Of a DNA stretch of 64,000 nt, positions 43,170 through 54,280 are shown one piece after another. The position numbers and the translations under genes were made by a program. The notes below the pieces were generated by a model. It worked only from the letters and a program-made list of their open reading frames with translations, did not search any database and had not been told where the DNA came from. Position 1 is the first letter of the stretch. Each line of letters starts with the position of its first letter. The stretch covers positions 105,458,805 through 105,522,804 of the forward strand of contig NC_134541.1 in assembly GCF_050624435.1 (NCBI RefSeq), given 5' to 3'. The DNA comes from Tenrec ecaudatus (Eukaryota; Chordata; Mammalia; Afrosoricida; Tenrecidae).

Positions 43170-43359
43170 TACTCTAACTGCTAAGGTTAGAAGTGCACGT
43201 TCCCACAGAAGTGCTTTGGGAAAGAAAGGCTGGTAATCTACTTCCAAAAGGTCACAGCCATAGAAGGGCCCATGGATGACAGAACTACTCTGAAATAGAG
43301 TAGAAATCCAGATTTGGAAACTGATGTGGAAATTCTGAATTGGAATCGACTCTATAGCA

Positions 43360-43361
<2 letters not shown>
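43170..43361 (+). mobile_element. AfroSINE (diverged)
   Basis: gctaaggttagaagtgcacg, gaaaggctggtaatctactt, ggtcacagccatagaagggc, gaattggaatcgactctata. A (GT)n run starts at its 3' end. Confidence 0.55.
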
Positions 43362-43397
<36 letters not shown>

Positions 43398-43412
43398 ACG
43401 CGCGCGCGTGTA
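43362..43412. repeat. (GT)n followed by (CG)n, Z-DNA-prone
   Basis: GT dinucleotides at 43362-43390, then tatgtgcacgcgcgcgcgtg. It is purine-pyrimidine alternating for about 50 bases. Confidence 0.9.
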
Positions 43413-44839
43413 CCTGCTCAGCTACACATTCTTTAATTTGATGACAGTTCCTAATTCTATACACTGATATGTCCCTGTTTGGCCATTTAGGAGGCATGCC
43501 CACCAAGAATCACCACCTGCTCTAATAATCCAGACCATAAAAGAAGAGGAAAACAATTCCCTGAGACTCCAAGTTCCATGCAGGGTGTTTCCCTGCTGTC
43601 AGGATCGATGGGCAGGTCAACCCATGCCTGGTGCTTGAGGGAGAGCAAATCTTCTCATTATGGACCAGGCCAGGTAGCTCCTTGTCCATTCAGTGTCTTG
43701 TAAAAGAGCCTTTGTAACCCGGCACACCTTGGGCCCTTCAGTAAACATCCCCATTTTTGTACCTCTGACCTAGATACATGTGGTTTGTACAGAAAATCCA
43801 GTTTCACCTGCTTATGTCTCAGCCCTGTGGTTAGAAATGGCCGGTGTTCCAAAGATCTTATTCAGCTCATGCAGGTGTTAGACATGGGGATAAACATATG
43901 ACTCGAGTGGCTAAGTTGTACCTTTAGATCCTCTAAACTAAATTCCATCAGAACCTTTTTTTAAACGTACTGAGAAAAACCTGCAGAGTCACCATGAGTT
44001 AGGATTGACACATAGCAGTGTGTTTAAGTACCTGTACTTTTAAACCTTGCAATAAATGCATGGTCAGCTCCATTTTGTCACCTGGAGCCCCCTCTTTACA
44101 AAAGAGGTCACCTCCTGCCAGAATAGTTAGTCAAGATCCTGCCACCTGCAACCTGTGAATGTCAGCAATCAGAAGGACCCCCACTGCACCCCTGGAGATC
44201 ATGCAGCCTTCGTCTTTACCAGCCTCGGCCACTCGGCTGCTCCTTGGAGCACCTGGTAAGAATGCCTTGGCTCTGCACCTCCCATTTTGCCAAACACCCT
44301 TTCCTTTGCCATTAATGACCCCTCTTGGTCTTTACTTTGAACAGGCGTGTGAGTATTGCTCTCCCACGTAAGTCTAGAAGGAAGAACAGACCGGTTGCAT
44401 AAGAAGGGGAAACACACAGGGAGGTATGAGAAATCAGCAATGACGACCCATCTCTCATCGCCATGCTGCTCAAAATGCCCACCACTGTAGAGGTCACAGA
44501 GCACACACATGACGTTGAGCAACGCTCTCGTGTTGATGAGTGCTTGAGGGCGGCAGAGTTGGATTTCCCACTAGGTCAGGTGATTTGAGACACACAGTAC
44601 GTGTTTTCTGATGGCACAGACATGGGGCATAAGGCCACGGTCCCCACAGGACATGGACCCTGTTGTTGGATGTGAATCGCGCTCACGATGCCATCACAAA
44701 TGGCCTTCGGGAAGAAAAAAATCTCAGACTGCAGAGGTTTGTGTGAAGCACCCAATTCCAATTCATGGGTGGCCCCACCAGTGTCAGTTGGATTTCACTG
44801 GGGTTGGGTCGGTTTGCTGGTGAGCAGACAAGCATGTGC
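43413..44839. other. Mostly unassigned; small AfroSINE tail near 43970
   Basis: 43970-44030 (agtcaccatgagttaggatt, gacacatagcagtg) is the tail of a sense AfroSINE. 44040-44400 is C-rich and could be LTR sequence, but this is unproven. No gene supported. Confidence 0.35.
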
Positions 44840-45030
44840 CAACCCATGGTAATGCCATGCAATGTGTGTCAGAGTAGAACAGAGCTCCAAAGGGCTTTTG
44901 TTTGTGTTTTTATAGTGTATTTGTTGCAAGTTCTGAGAATACTCAGTTTCTCCCATGGAGCAGCTGGTGGGTTCCAACTGCTGACCTCGCGGTTGGTTAG
45001 CAGCCCAACACAGCGCCACCAGGGCTCCCT
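44840..45030 (-). mobile_element. AfroSINE
   Basis: gtgtgtcagagtagaacaga, cagtttctcccatggagcag, ctggtgggttccaactgctg, acctcgcggttggttagcag, cgccaccagggctccc. The head is very well kept. Sequence 44742-44840 may be an extra diverged tail. Confidence 0.8.
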
Positions 45031-45514
45031 ATATAGACATATAGATAGATTCTGAAAAGGCACACTGCTCTAGGCAGACGTTGTTTACTCGTCGTGCTAA
45101 ATGATTGTTTGGTGGTGAGAAGACTTAGGGGGATATTTTTGGTTTAAGGCTCAGAGACGATCTCAGGAAAATTGTTTCCAAGTAAGTTTTCAAACGGAAT
45201 TATTTCCACTGTGAGGTGCTAACAGGAGGTGACCCCTATAGCTGATAGGTAAACCAACTCCTCTAACGGGAAAGTGGTGTTCTGATGGGTGTGTTTGATG
45301 TTCGGACAGATGAAGCTCATCAGGAAAACATGATGCGGGTGTCTGCTTGTACATGAAAAACCAAAACGTGAAACAAGCTCAGGAACCAAGTCCCTGGCAA
45401 CCAACCCTGTGGGCAGATTGATGTCTAACAAGTGAAGGTGAAGGTGAAGTGAAGGTGAACACCGCTGTTCGGTAGTGTGTGTGCCAGCTGCCATGGCCCG
45501 CTCTTCTCCTAAGG
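45031..45514. other. Unassigned; short GTGAAG tandem
   Basis: 45433-45461 contains repeated gtgaag/gtgaaggt units. The rest has no gene or recognised repeat. Confidence 0.5.
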
Positions 45515-45877
45515 GCATTTGAATGATGGTACAGGTAAAGAATCTTGAAAGTAACTTGGACTGCCAAAAAGACAAAGCAATGTGTCCTGGGAAAAGTACA
45601 CCCAGAATGCTCCTTACAGGCAAGGATGGCAAGACTTTGTCTCATGTGTTTGGATATGTGGTCAGCAGAGACCAGTCCCTGGAGAGGGACATTACTGTTA
45701 GTAAAGAAGAGGGGAATTGAAAAAAAGTAAGGCTCTCTATGAGACACACTGACTGCCTCAACGGGTTCAAACGTAAGAACAATTGTGGGGCTGGCACGGG
45801 ACCAGCCAGTGTTGTGTTCTGTTGTACACAGGCTTGCAGTGAGTGGGAACCAATTCGATGGCACCTAATAACAATAA
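45515..45877 (+). mobile_element. RTE 3' end
   Basis: catttgaatgatggtacagg, gcaatgtgtcctgggaaaag, aatgctccttacaggcaagg, gacattactgttagtaaaga, tgagacacactgactgcctc, tgggaaccaattcgatggca then cctaataacaat. Tail intact. Confidence 0.85.
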
Positions 45878-46084
45878 GGGCCAGGAAAACCAAAGCCACC
45901 TAGAGGTGATGCTGTCCAAGACTGTGTGGCGATGAACTGAGACCAAGAACCCATGGCAGTGTCAATAGTTAAGAACTCACGTGTGAACCAAAAGACTGGA
46001 AGCTCGGACACACCCAGCAATACTGCGGGAGAAAGACCCACCACCCTGCTCCCTTGAAGATTAAAATGCAATGACTGCTATCCA

Positions 46085-46236
46085 GGTGATTTTCTCAGCA
46101 CAGCCCTACAGAAGATTTCTGAAGCTATAGATCTTTATTGGAACAACAGTCTCCTATTTCTCTGGTGGAGTGAGTGATGGTTTAGAACCACTGATCTGGC
46201 ACTCCAATGCCTATCGCACAATGCCACAGGGATCCC
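46085..46236 (-). mobile_element. AfroSINE, partial
   Basis: cagcacagccctacagaaga, ggtttagaaccactgatctg and caatgccacagggatccc give the antisense middle and head. Confidence 0.5.
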
Positions 46237-46299
46237 GAAAGACTGCTGCTGTTCCCTGATGACCCTGTATTTTAGACTCTCTATACTTTGTAAAGTAGG

Positions 46300-46395
46300 G
46301 GTCAAGCTCAAAGCTCACAGAATGAAAAGTCCTCTGGGGGAGTTCTACTCAGTCCCCATGGGGCTACTCTGACTTACAAAACACCTTGCAATACC
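46300..46395 (+). mobile_element. AfroSINE, tail half
   Basis: gctcacagaatgaaaagtcc, gggggagttctactcagtcc, ccatggggctactctgactt. Sense, opposite to the neighbour. Confidence 0.45.
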
Positions 46396-47662
46396 AAAAC
46401 TCAAGTTCAACTTTCACAATGAGAACTTTTTTTTTTAAAAAGAGACTATATCATCTTTTAAAATAGTCCAGAGTGCAGAAAGCAGCTCTTCTCCCCAAAG
46501 CACTCCTCCCCACTTTCAATGCTCCTAACATTACAGACCTCCATGGCCCCAAGCACTTCATGAGGGAAGGCTGAACACTGCCTTTTGCTTCAATGGAGGA
46601 AAATTATTTTCCTAATTATGCCGTCGGCATGGAGACAGTGCTGACAAATTTGGTGAAAACAAATCCCACCAACGTAATTAGTAAGATCAGAGTATTCAGA
46701 ACAGAATGAGGTCTGACTGCAAAGGGTTGGAGCGTTTCTGTCTAGCACCATCAAGTGAGAAAATCAAGAGGCCTGTTCTGGAGTCAGAACTGAACTTGAA
46801 CCTGAGCCTGGAAAGTTGTACGTGGGTAGCCTGGGGCAAGTCATGGGTGGGCTCCAACACTCGGTATGCCAATTTGCAGAATGAGAAGAGGAACTTAAGT
46901 GTGAGAACATGTGGAACACTCATTGGCCATGACTCAGCCTCCTGGCACAACAGAAGGAAGCATCGCCCAAGCGGGCACCTGCTCCTTCTTCTTTGTCATG
47001 TCGTAGTTTGTAGTTGTGGCTATTTTCTTCATTATTTCCTCCTCTTCCTTCTTCCGCTACCCCTTCACCAATGACGAGGCCCCTTTCTAGAGATGAGTCT
47101 TTCCCAATCAGCTGGCAAAGAAAATCAAGATGGATTCTTGCCATCCTTGCTTCCAAGGGGGCATTCTCTGTTGTCCTTCGTCTAAGACTAACTTGTTCAC
47201 TTTTGGGAAAGCCCATGGCAGATCTTACATTCTTAACAAACATCAGAATTCTAGGGCTAGAGCCAGATAGCACGTCTGGCACAAGGAAAGTTGGAATGAT
47301 GGTCTAAAATTATCCACCGGCCATGTCTCAGCCACTTAATGTCTTTTAATGAATTCTCTCTGTGAATAGGACAGAACCCAAGGCCCTTGACTTGACCTTG
47401 GGAGAGCCAAATGTTTCTCTATTCTCTGTCCTCATCTCCCCTGGTACAGAGAGAGGACCCCCCCACACACTTCATGTAATACCCAAGGCCCATGATCTTC
47501 AAATGTTGTCTCCTCCTGGACACTCACAACTAAATCTGCCTAGTTCATCTCCATGCCTCCTCCAGACACTTCTTTAGGTGTCCCTTCCTTGAGGAAACTT
47601 CCCCAGGTTAGCGTCTGCCCTCCTGCTGTGCACCCTCCTGGTCCGCGCAACTGATGTCATGA
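46396..47662. other. Mostly repeat-poor; no gene
   Basis: 46590-46700 is AT-rich with aaaattattttcctaattat and acgtaattagtaag, candidate conserved non-coding DNA. A MIR lies inside (46775-46895). A pyrimidine-rich stretch lies near 47000-47070. Confidence 0.4.
46775..46895 (+). repeat. MIR
   Basis: ctggagtcagaactgaactt, gggtagcctggggcaagtca, gccaatttgcagaatgagaa follow the MIR consensus order (ggttcaaatcc, ctcgggcaagtca, cctcatctgtaaaatg). Confidence 0.5.
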
Positions 47663-47781
47663 AAAAAACAAACCAAACAAGAACAGTGGCTTATGGGCAA
47701 CTCCACCTTGTGAGGACGCCAATCTTTCAGAGTAGAAGTGTGCACCACAGGGTTCCCAATTAGGAAGGTTAAGAACTACTG
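47663..47781 (-). mobile_element. AfroSINE remnant joined to a SPIN end
   Basis: 47663-47757 keeps an AfroSINE tail (aaccaaac) and head (gtgcaccacagggttcc) with the middle deleted. 47758-47781 (attaggaaggttaagaactactg) is the SPIN 5' terminus in reverse, followed by ctctagag (47782-47789), a perfect hAT-type target motif. Confidence 0.6.
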
Positions 47782-47900
47782 CTCTAGAGATCCGTCTTCA
47801 CCTTACAGTTGGCAATGAAGACCACAATTGCTGATTTATTGCACGTCATTAGTCTACGTCCACTCCCTTGGCTTTAAACTCCCTGGATGTCTGCCTAACT

Positions 47901-48083
47901 CAGTGGTTCTCAACCTTTCTAATGCCGTGACCCTTTAATACAGTTTCCCATGTTGTGGTGACTCTGTATGTGGAGTATCTGCATGTGAGCGGACCCGCCT
48001 GGAGATGGATAGAGGAGCAGTGTCTTGGTTCTTAAGACCATCTGAAATATGAACTTAGGTGTACCCCGTGTTGAGAACCGCTG
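47901..48083 (+). mobile_element. SPIN-type hAT transposon, complete short copy
   Basis: Starts cagtggttctcaacctttct, and a partner end gttgagaaccgctg stops at 48083. Flanks gcctaact (47893-47900) and gtctaaca (48084-48091) match at 6 of 8 positions, a decayed 8-bp duplication. The interior (gcatgtgagcggacccgcct, ttaagaccatctgaaata) is from a longer SPIN form and lacks the middle. Confidence 0.85.
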
Positions 48084-48133
48084 GTCTAACATGTCTTCTC
48101 CCAACCCCAGAACCAAGTTGACAGGTAGCAAGT

Positions 48134-48665
48134 GTTTGTTGTTGTCATTGTTAGGTGACATCGTGAAATACTGCTCCATCCTTTGCCATCCTCACAATTG
48201 TTCCTATGCTGAGAGCCATTGTTGCACCCACAGTGTCAATCCGTCTTCACGAAGACTTTCTGCTTTGTCGCTGTCCCTCTCTTTACCAGTCATGATGTCC
48301 TTCCCCAGGGACTGGTCTCCCCTGACAACATGTCCCTGAGTACCTGAGATGAGGTCTCCCCATCCTTGCCTCTATGGAGCACACTGGCTGTATTTCTTCC
48401 AAGATAGATTGGTTTGTGCTTTCAGCAGTCCATGGTACTATTAATATTCTTCTTCAGCACCACAATTGTAATATATAGATTCTTCTTTGGTCTCCTTTAT
48501 TCAATGTCCAAAGTTCACATGCATATGAGGCAATTGAAAATACCATGGCTTGAGTCAGACACCTCTTAGTCCTCAAAGTAATACCCTTGCTTATCAATAC
48601 TCTCAAGAAGTCTTGTGCATCAGAATTAACCTAATGCAATTGGTGCAGGTGTTTGGTAGAGATTA
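48134..48665 (-). mobile_element. RTE 3' end
   Basis: tgtttgttgttgtcattgtt, aggtgacatcgtgaaatact, cagtgtcaatccgtcttcac, catgatgtccttccccaggg, cctcaaagtaatacccttgc, aagaagtcttgtgcatcaga. Part of the tail is deleted near 48165. Reverse orientation. Confidence 0.85.
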
Positions 48666-50417
48666 ATTCAAGGAACAGGTGATGAATGGTATCCTATGAA
48701 TAAAAACTTAAAAGCTAGTAAACAAATGCACTCAGAACATGCCCATGGACTCTATTTCTATTAACATCCTTGCCTTTAGTTGGGAGAACAGGAAATGACG
48801 TCTCTGAAATTTTTCTCTTAGATTCCACCCCTGGTGTCCCTTTTTTGGCATGATGTCCTAGAAGAAAATCATCATCATCAGAACCACTTTGGTGGAGAGC
48901 TCATGAGATGGGCTGGCTTGGTGTGCCCTCATGTTGTTGTTGTTATTGCAGATTTAGATAAGCTCCCTGGGTGGGCTATTAAATAAAGTAGGGACAAATG
49001 AGAGGCATTTGCATCTGCTTTTCTCTCTAGGACTCGTTGTTATGTTTGCTGGAATCTAATTTCACCATGCGGAGATCACTGAACCAAATACCTCCGAAAT
49101 TGCCAGAGCCAAGGCCAGGGTGCTGCTGGCAGCACTGCTGAATGCTTCGCTGGGCGAGCTCAGGGAGGAAATCGACCCAGTCTGAGCCAGGATTTCTTTG
49201 TTTGTTTATTGGGCGTCATCGCTCCCTTGGCCTTCCATCTAAAAGCCTACATCCCAGAGGAGCAGGAGAACAACCAATCAGGCTGAGCTTCTCTACTTGC
49301 TAAACCTGGCTGAGAAAAAGAAGGGGCTCACAGGAGCTGCGGGCAGAGCCCTCTGGGGCCACCATCCTGTAGTGACCCAAGCAGATCATGCAATGTGGTG
49401 GAAAGGTCATCTCTCCAGAATGACAATGGCTGAGGGAGGGCCTGAGTGGTCACCAGGAAGAGGTCATGGTCTAGATATCTAAAAATAATACATGTCCACT
49501 GCAAGTACAAGGGCAAACACATGCTCCGCTGTGAGGGATTTAGCTTATTTTGCTCAGAATCGACATACTTGTGGATGAGGAGCATGCTCACTGTCCACGG
49601 AGAGGAAGGAGAAAGTAAACATCTCTTTCTTTTCTGGCACATCACAGAGCTGAGCTTATTTGGTTATTAAAAGTGTAAGTGCATAGCAGACAGACAGACA
49701 AACATGCACACACACACATACACGCATGAGAAGAGGCTCCGGATGTCTGCTCAGATCAACCTCAACCCTTTGACAACAAGCCAGTCGACTCATCTTGGTG
49801 GCATTTATTCACTTGGACAAAGCAACTCTCCAACTTCACCTCTTCCAGAGAGGCACTGGGCTAGTGAATTACACTTAGTACGACCGCACTCTTCCAGAGA
49901 ACTGGAATGAGGGTTTGGGGGCAGGTAATGTGCTTTTTAAAAGCCACTGATTTCTGTGATTGCCCTCGTCTCATTAACGACTCTGTCACCGGGAATGACC
50001 AGTTCGGAGACGATGCAAACTCCTTTTCTCCACGGGTCTGCAAAGGCTCACCTACACTCGGGTCTCATTGTGCTGCGTCCCTACGGACTTCTGATGGGAC
50101 AACAATTTGGTGCCAAGGGACACGCCACTTGCGGCTTAAAGCTTTATGGACATAGCATGCAATCAAGGAAAGGTGGAAACTTACTGGGTTCTGCCCTTTG
50201 GTCGGCATCTCTGCTCCCCCACACAGAAGGGAACGAGGATGGGCTAGAGAGCGAGTCAAGCCTGGGCTCTGGTCTTGGATATGGACCCAGAGGCGACTGG
50301 TGGAACAGAGCACGGAGCAGTGACTAACTTACAATGAGAAAAGGCGTGCTCCCGCGGAGTCTACTTTCACCGCACTTACTCAATCCACATGCCAGTTGCC
50401 ATAATACTGATGACAAT
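48666..50417. other. Repeat-poor stretch, no gene seen
   Basis: About 1.75 kb. Short (GTT) and (CA) runs (48933-48950, 49706-49723). Frames up to 123 residues lack domains. Confidence 0.4.
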
Positions 50418-50615
50418 AATAGCTCAGGCCATCGGGTCGACTGACTCATAGTGACCTTATGGGACAGGCCAGCACTGATTGTGAGTTTCCACGACTAACA
50501 CTTTCCGGGAGTAGCAGGCCCTCTCTTCCCCTACAGAGTGGCTCGTGGTTTCCGACTTCTGAACTTGCAGTTAGAAGCCCAGTGGCTAACTACTCCCCCA
50601 GCGGGCTCCTCCAGC
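50418..50615 (-). mobile_element. AfroSINE
   Basis: gccatcgggtcgactgactc, cttatgggacaggccagcac, gagtggctcgtggtttccga, cttgcagttagaagcccagt, ctcccccagcgggctcct. Confidence 0.75.
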
Positions 50616-50744
50616 CAAAGAACTGAGTGCTGGCATTTGAGAAAGATGCCCTCACAGCCTGAGTGATGTCAACAACCTTGCTTGCTGAACAGGACAAGGA
50701 CTTGCAGCTCTGAGACAGATCAAAGACTCCGACAGTCCTCATCA

Positions 50745-51400
50745 CCAGACCACCAAGGGACACATAAAGAAATGATCGACAACGCTCCCGATTTCATTTG
50801 CCCTGGCTCGGCAATCAATGCCCGCGGAAGCAGCAATCACACGCTGCATCGTGGACATCTGCAGCCAAAGACTTCGTGAAAGTGTTAAAAAGCAAACATG
50901 TCACCTGAAGACCAAGGTGTCCTTCACTCCAGCAATCTTATTTCAATAGCCTCATATGCAAGCGGCAGTGAGACACTGCAAAAGAAAGACCAGAGACCGA
51001 GGAAGAATTGCTGCATTGGATTGCGGTGCTTGCGAAGTACCCCCGGGTGCGCGATGGACTGCCAGGAGAATGCACAAATCGGCCGGTGATGGAGTAAAGC
51101 CAGAATGCTCCTTAGAAGAGAGGGGGTGAGGCTTTGTGTAAACACTTCAGACAGGCTGTTATAAGGAATCGGTCCCTGGAGAAGGACATCATGCTTGGAT
51201 AAGTAGAGGGTCGGTGGAAAAGGAAGATCTTCAACAAGATGGATTGACCCCAGGGCTGCGACAATGGGCTCCAACCTAACAGGGAGTGTGAGCCCGCGCA
51301 GGACTGGGCGACGGGTTGCTCTGTCCGACGGAAGGCTGGTCTGCATTGGAGCTGATTAGATGGCCATTTGATGTACCGCGGGTTGCCGGGGGCCAGACAC
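50745..51400 (+). mobile_element. RTE 3' end, longest copy (RT C-terminal part plus tail)
   Basis: Extends further 5' than the other copies. The frame around 50785-50850 reads DFICPGSAINARGSSN, the motif that follows the reverse-transcriptase domain in RTE/BovB. It is followed by aaaaagcaaacatgtcacct, caatagcctcatatgcaagc, gaaggacatcatgcttggat and a tail near 51350. Stops and small deletions break it. Confidence 0.8.
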
Positions 51401-51547
51401 AATTTTACAACATCGAGCAAACAACAACACGTTATAGACGTGAAGTCAATATCACAGTCATACACCTAGAAAGATGCTCCAGTGGTCCTATAAGGAAAAT
51501 CATATTATCTCAGTATAAACATCACTATTTTAGTACATTTGATAAGA

Positions 51548-52058
51548 CATATTTGGGTTCTTAAATGCTTCCTCCCCCCCACTATCATGACTCCAATTCT
51601 ACCTTACAAATCTGGCTAGACCAGAGGATGTACATTGGGACAGAGAGCATCTGGAAACACAGGGAATCCAGGACAGATGACTCCTTCAGGACCAGTGGTG
51701 AGAGTGACGATGCCTGGAGGGTGGAGAGAATGTAGGGTAGAAAGGGGGAACTGATGACAAGAATCTACGTATAGCCTTCTCCCTGGGGGAGGGATAGCAG
51801 AGAAGAAGGTGGGGGGGGGAGACGTCGGACAGTGTAACATACAACAAAATAATAATAATTTATGAATGATGAAGGGTTCATGAGGTATGGGGGAGTGGGG
51901 AGGGAGGGGAAAAATGAACAGCAGAAATTAAGGGCTCAAGTAGAAGGCAAATATTTTGAGAATGATGATGGCAACAAATGTACATATGTTCTTGAAACAA
52001 TGGATGGATGGATTGTGATAAGAATTGTATGAGCCCCCAATAAAATGATTAAAAATAT
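51548..52058 (+). mobile_element. L1 LINE 3' end
   Basis: ttaaatgcttcctcccccc, atctggctagaccagaggat, caggaccagtggtgagagtg, ttatgaatgatgaagggttc, gtatgagcccccaataaaat (AATAAA at 52039-52044). Same family as 32853-33834 but 5' truncated. The minus strand holds a 74-residue frame (51616-51840) homologous to those in the other copies. Confidence 0.82.
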
Positions 52059-52059
52059 A

Positions 52060-52915
52060 TTTGATATTATACATCGTGAAGCAATATGACAAAGAAGAAT
52101 CCCAGGCTCTCTTTGCCCCAAAAGAGCCCCCACCTGAAACGGTGACCCCAAATATGTGGTTTCATTTATGTATCCAGACAGACCCAGCAAAGATTCTTTT
52201 GAAAATTATTTAAGGCTTATTAGCTAAAGTAAACTTAAGAACTTGTAAAGAGAACAAAACATTTTCTCAGGATATTACAATCTCGTTGGTGTTTCCTTAT
52301 CACAGGACAGCTTCTTAGTCTACCTTTCAAAACACTGTTGTTTGGGGATGATGTTAAACTGCATATTTAACATCACTGGGTGACTACGAAGCTGCATAAT
52401 GGCTTTCCAGAAATAAAATAAAAAATAAAGCCACTGCTTGAACATCTTTCAAACAAAAACTAGCTCTAGAACAGCTTCCAATTAATTACCTTGCTAATTA
52501 TTCTCTTGTATTGTTGCCAGTGACTAGTCTATGGTAATTTCTACTCCAGATAATTCTACTTTAAATCATCTAAATATTCCCACTTGGTTAGGTCATCTTT
52601 GTGAACAATGTACTTCTCCAAGCTACTGGATGGCGCCTTGTGAAGAGGCAGGTGAGGAGACTTATGGGCATGTGAATGGGGACTGCTTTTCCCATCGCCA
52701 GCTCATCGAAGCTAACACCCTCTGTTTTTCAGCTCAGCTGCGGCTTTCCAGCGGCTCAGAATTAGACTGGTGGGTCCGTGAGACCAGCAAAGGAAAGAGA
52801 AGGGTTGTATTAGGAAGAGTTGGGGTTTACTGGTATCCTATTTCTGGAAAATCCACCACCAGATGTTCATGGGAGGGAGCACAGGTCTATTTTAACACGT
52901 GAGGGGTGGAAGTGA
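52060..52915. other. Repeat-free; candidate conserved non-coding DNA at 52.2-52.56 kb
   Basis: AT-rich with aatttaaggcttattagctaa-like words, ttccaattaattaccttgct and aattattctcttg. A 123-residue plus-strand frame at 52531-52902 has no domain. No exon called. Confidence 0.4.
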
Positions 52916-53118
52916 GGGAGTCCTGGTGGTAGCAAGTTTACAAGTCAGGCTAAAATCGGCAAGGTCTGAAGTTCAAAACTATTAACTGCCCCACGGGAGA
53001 AAGACGAGGCTTTCTACTCCCAACAAGAGTGACCGTCTCAGAAACCCCCAGGGGCAGTTCTCCCATGTCTTATAAGGTGGCTATGAGTCGGAACTGGCCC
53101 CAGGCAGTTAGTTTGGTT
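52916..53118 (+). mobile_element. AfroSINE, full length
   Basis: gagtcctggtggtagcaagt, gacgaggctttctactccca, cagaaacccccaggggcagt, ggtggctatgagtcggaact, ggcagttagtttggtttttt. Confidence 0.85.
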
Positions 53119-53120
53119 TT

Positions 53121-53262
53121 TTAGCTTTGGTGCTAGGATAGTTAAACATTGAAGTGCCAACCAAAAGGCGGTCAAACCCACATACAGGAAAAAGGTCTGG
53201 TGGTTTGCTTCCACAAGAGATTACAGCCTAGAAAGCCCACTGAGGCATCTCTACTCTGCGTC
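53121..53262 (+). mobile_element. AfroSINE (diverged, in tandem)
   Basis: ttagctttggtgctaggata, gaagtgccaaccaaaaggcg, gtcaaacccacatacaggaa, ccacaagagattacagccta. It follows the previous copy directly. Confidence 0.5.
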
Positions 53263-54162
53263 CCAGGCAAACTGGGACATCCAGCCACCCTCTACCATCT
53301 CCCAAAGCCCACTAGCTGCATGCTCCCTTTTCCCTCACCAGACACACTCTAAGGATGGGATGAGAATGAACCCATCCTTTTTTAATGTGTTAAGAAATAC
53401 CCCACTTTCCCACCCAAGACCCCAAGACTTGGCCAGTGGCGATTTACAAAGAGCCTTGAGTTAGTAAGAGGCACGGTTTTCCCTTCCCTCTCCACGAAGA
53501 TTTTTCCAGGAAAGGCAAGTCATCAGCTGACATTGCAGATTGAATGCCAGTCCCCAAAGCCTCCAAAGGGACCACAGCCTAATCACAGATACTCAATAAA
53601 CGCAGTGGCCACTGCATCTACTTTTCTTCTGCTCCACTCTGTCTATTTATCATGGATCATTCTCATTACCTGGCACATATAAATATTTCAATCTGCATAC
53701 ACAATTTAATTAGCTTAAAAGTGCAGAGCCAGAGCCGAGGCAGCACCTGCATTCTGGCCACAGACATAAAAGGCTCTGGTCAGTCCCGGGCAGAGAGAGG
53801 CATCTCCAAGTGGAGGCAGCTGTCATCCAGCTTAGCAAGGCTACCACTGGACTGAGGGTGCGAGCTGGGTTCCCATTTCAGCATCGGGGGTTTGGAGTTG
53901 TCGCTGCTTTGAAATGAGGCAATATCTCAGCACCCTGCCACTCTGGATTAAGCAATATGGTGGCTCTCTGTCTCTCCCTGTCTATTGCAACAGGACCACT
54001 TGGCAAAAGGCCCCATTCCCTTTGCTTGGAAGGATCATTGTCACCTTTCTCCAAACACATCCTTTGGCAGATGTTAACCTTTTGAGGGGTGGGGCTAGTA
54101 AAGAAAAAGCAGACTCCTAGATACAGCCCACAGAGGATCAGGAAGTACCAACCTGTGTCTAA
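53263..54162. other. Repeat-poor; candidate conserved non-coding DNA at 53.56-53.85 kb
   Basis: aatttaattagcttaaaagt, cataaaaggctctggtcagt and tatttcaatctgcatacaca stand in otherwise mixed sequence. A 133-residue minus-strand frame (53878-54279) crosses into a repeat. No exon called. Confidence 0.4.
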
Positions 54163-54275
54163 AACATGGGTTCTCAAACTGATTTGGCCCACTGTCCTTT
54201 GCTCAGAATAAAAATGAATCAGTGCCCTTGCCCCCACAGCAGTGATACACTTTTGTACTATAGCCCATGGAGAAA
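54163..54275. repeat. Possible hAT-like fragment
   Basis: gggttctcaaactgatttgg then cactgtcctttgctcagaat resembles the end style of hAT elements, but no partner end or target duplication is visible. Confidence 0.25.
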
Positions 54276-54280
54276 GCACT

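Noticed and set aside
54163..54275. Another hAT transposon
   Set aside because: Only one end-like motif, no inverted partner and no 8-bp duplication. Kept only as a low-confidence feature.
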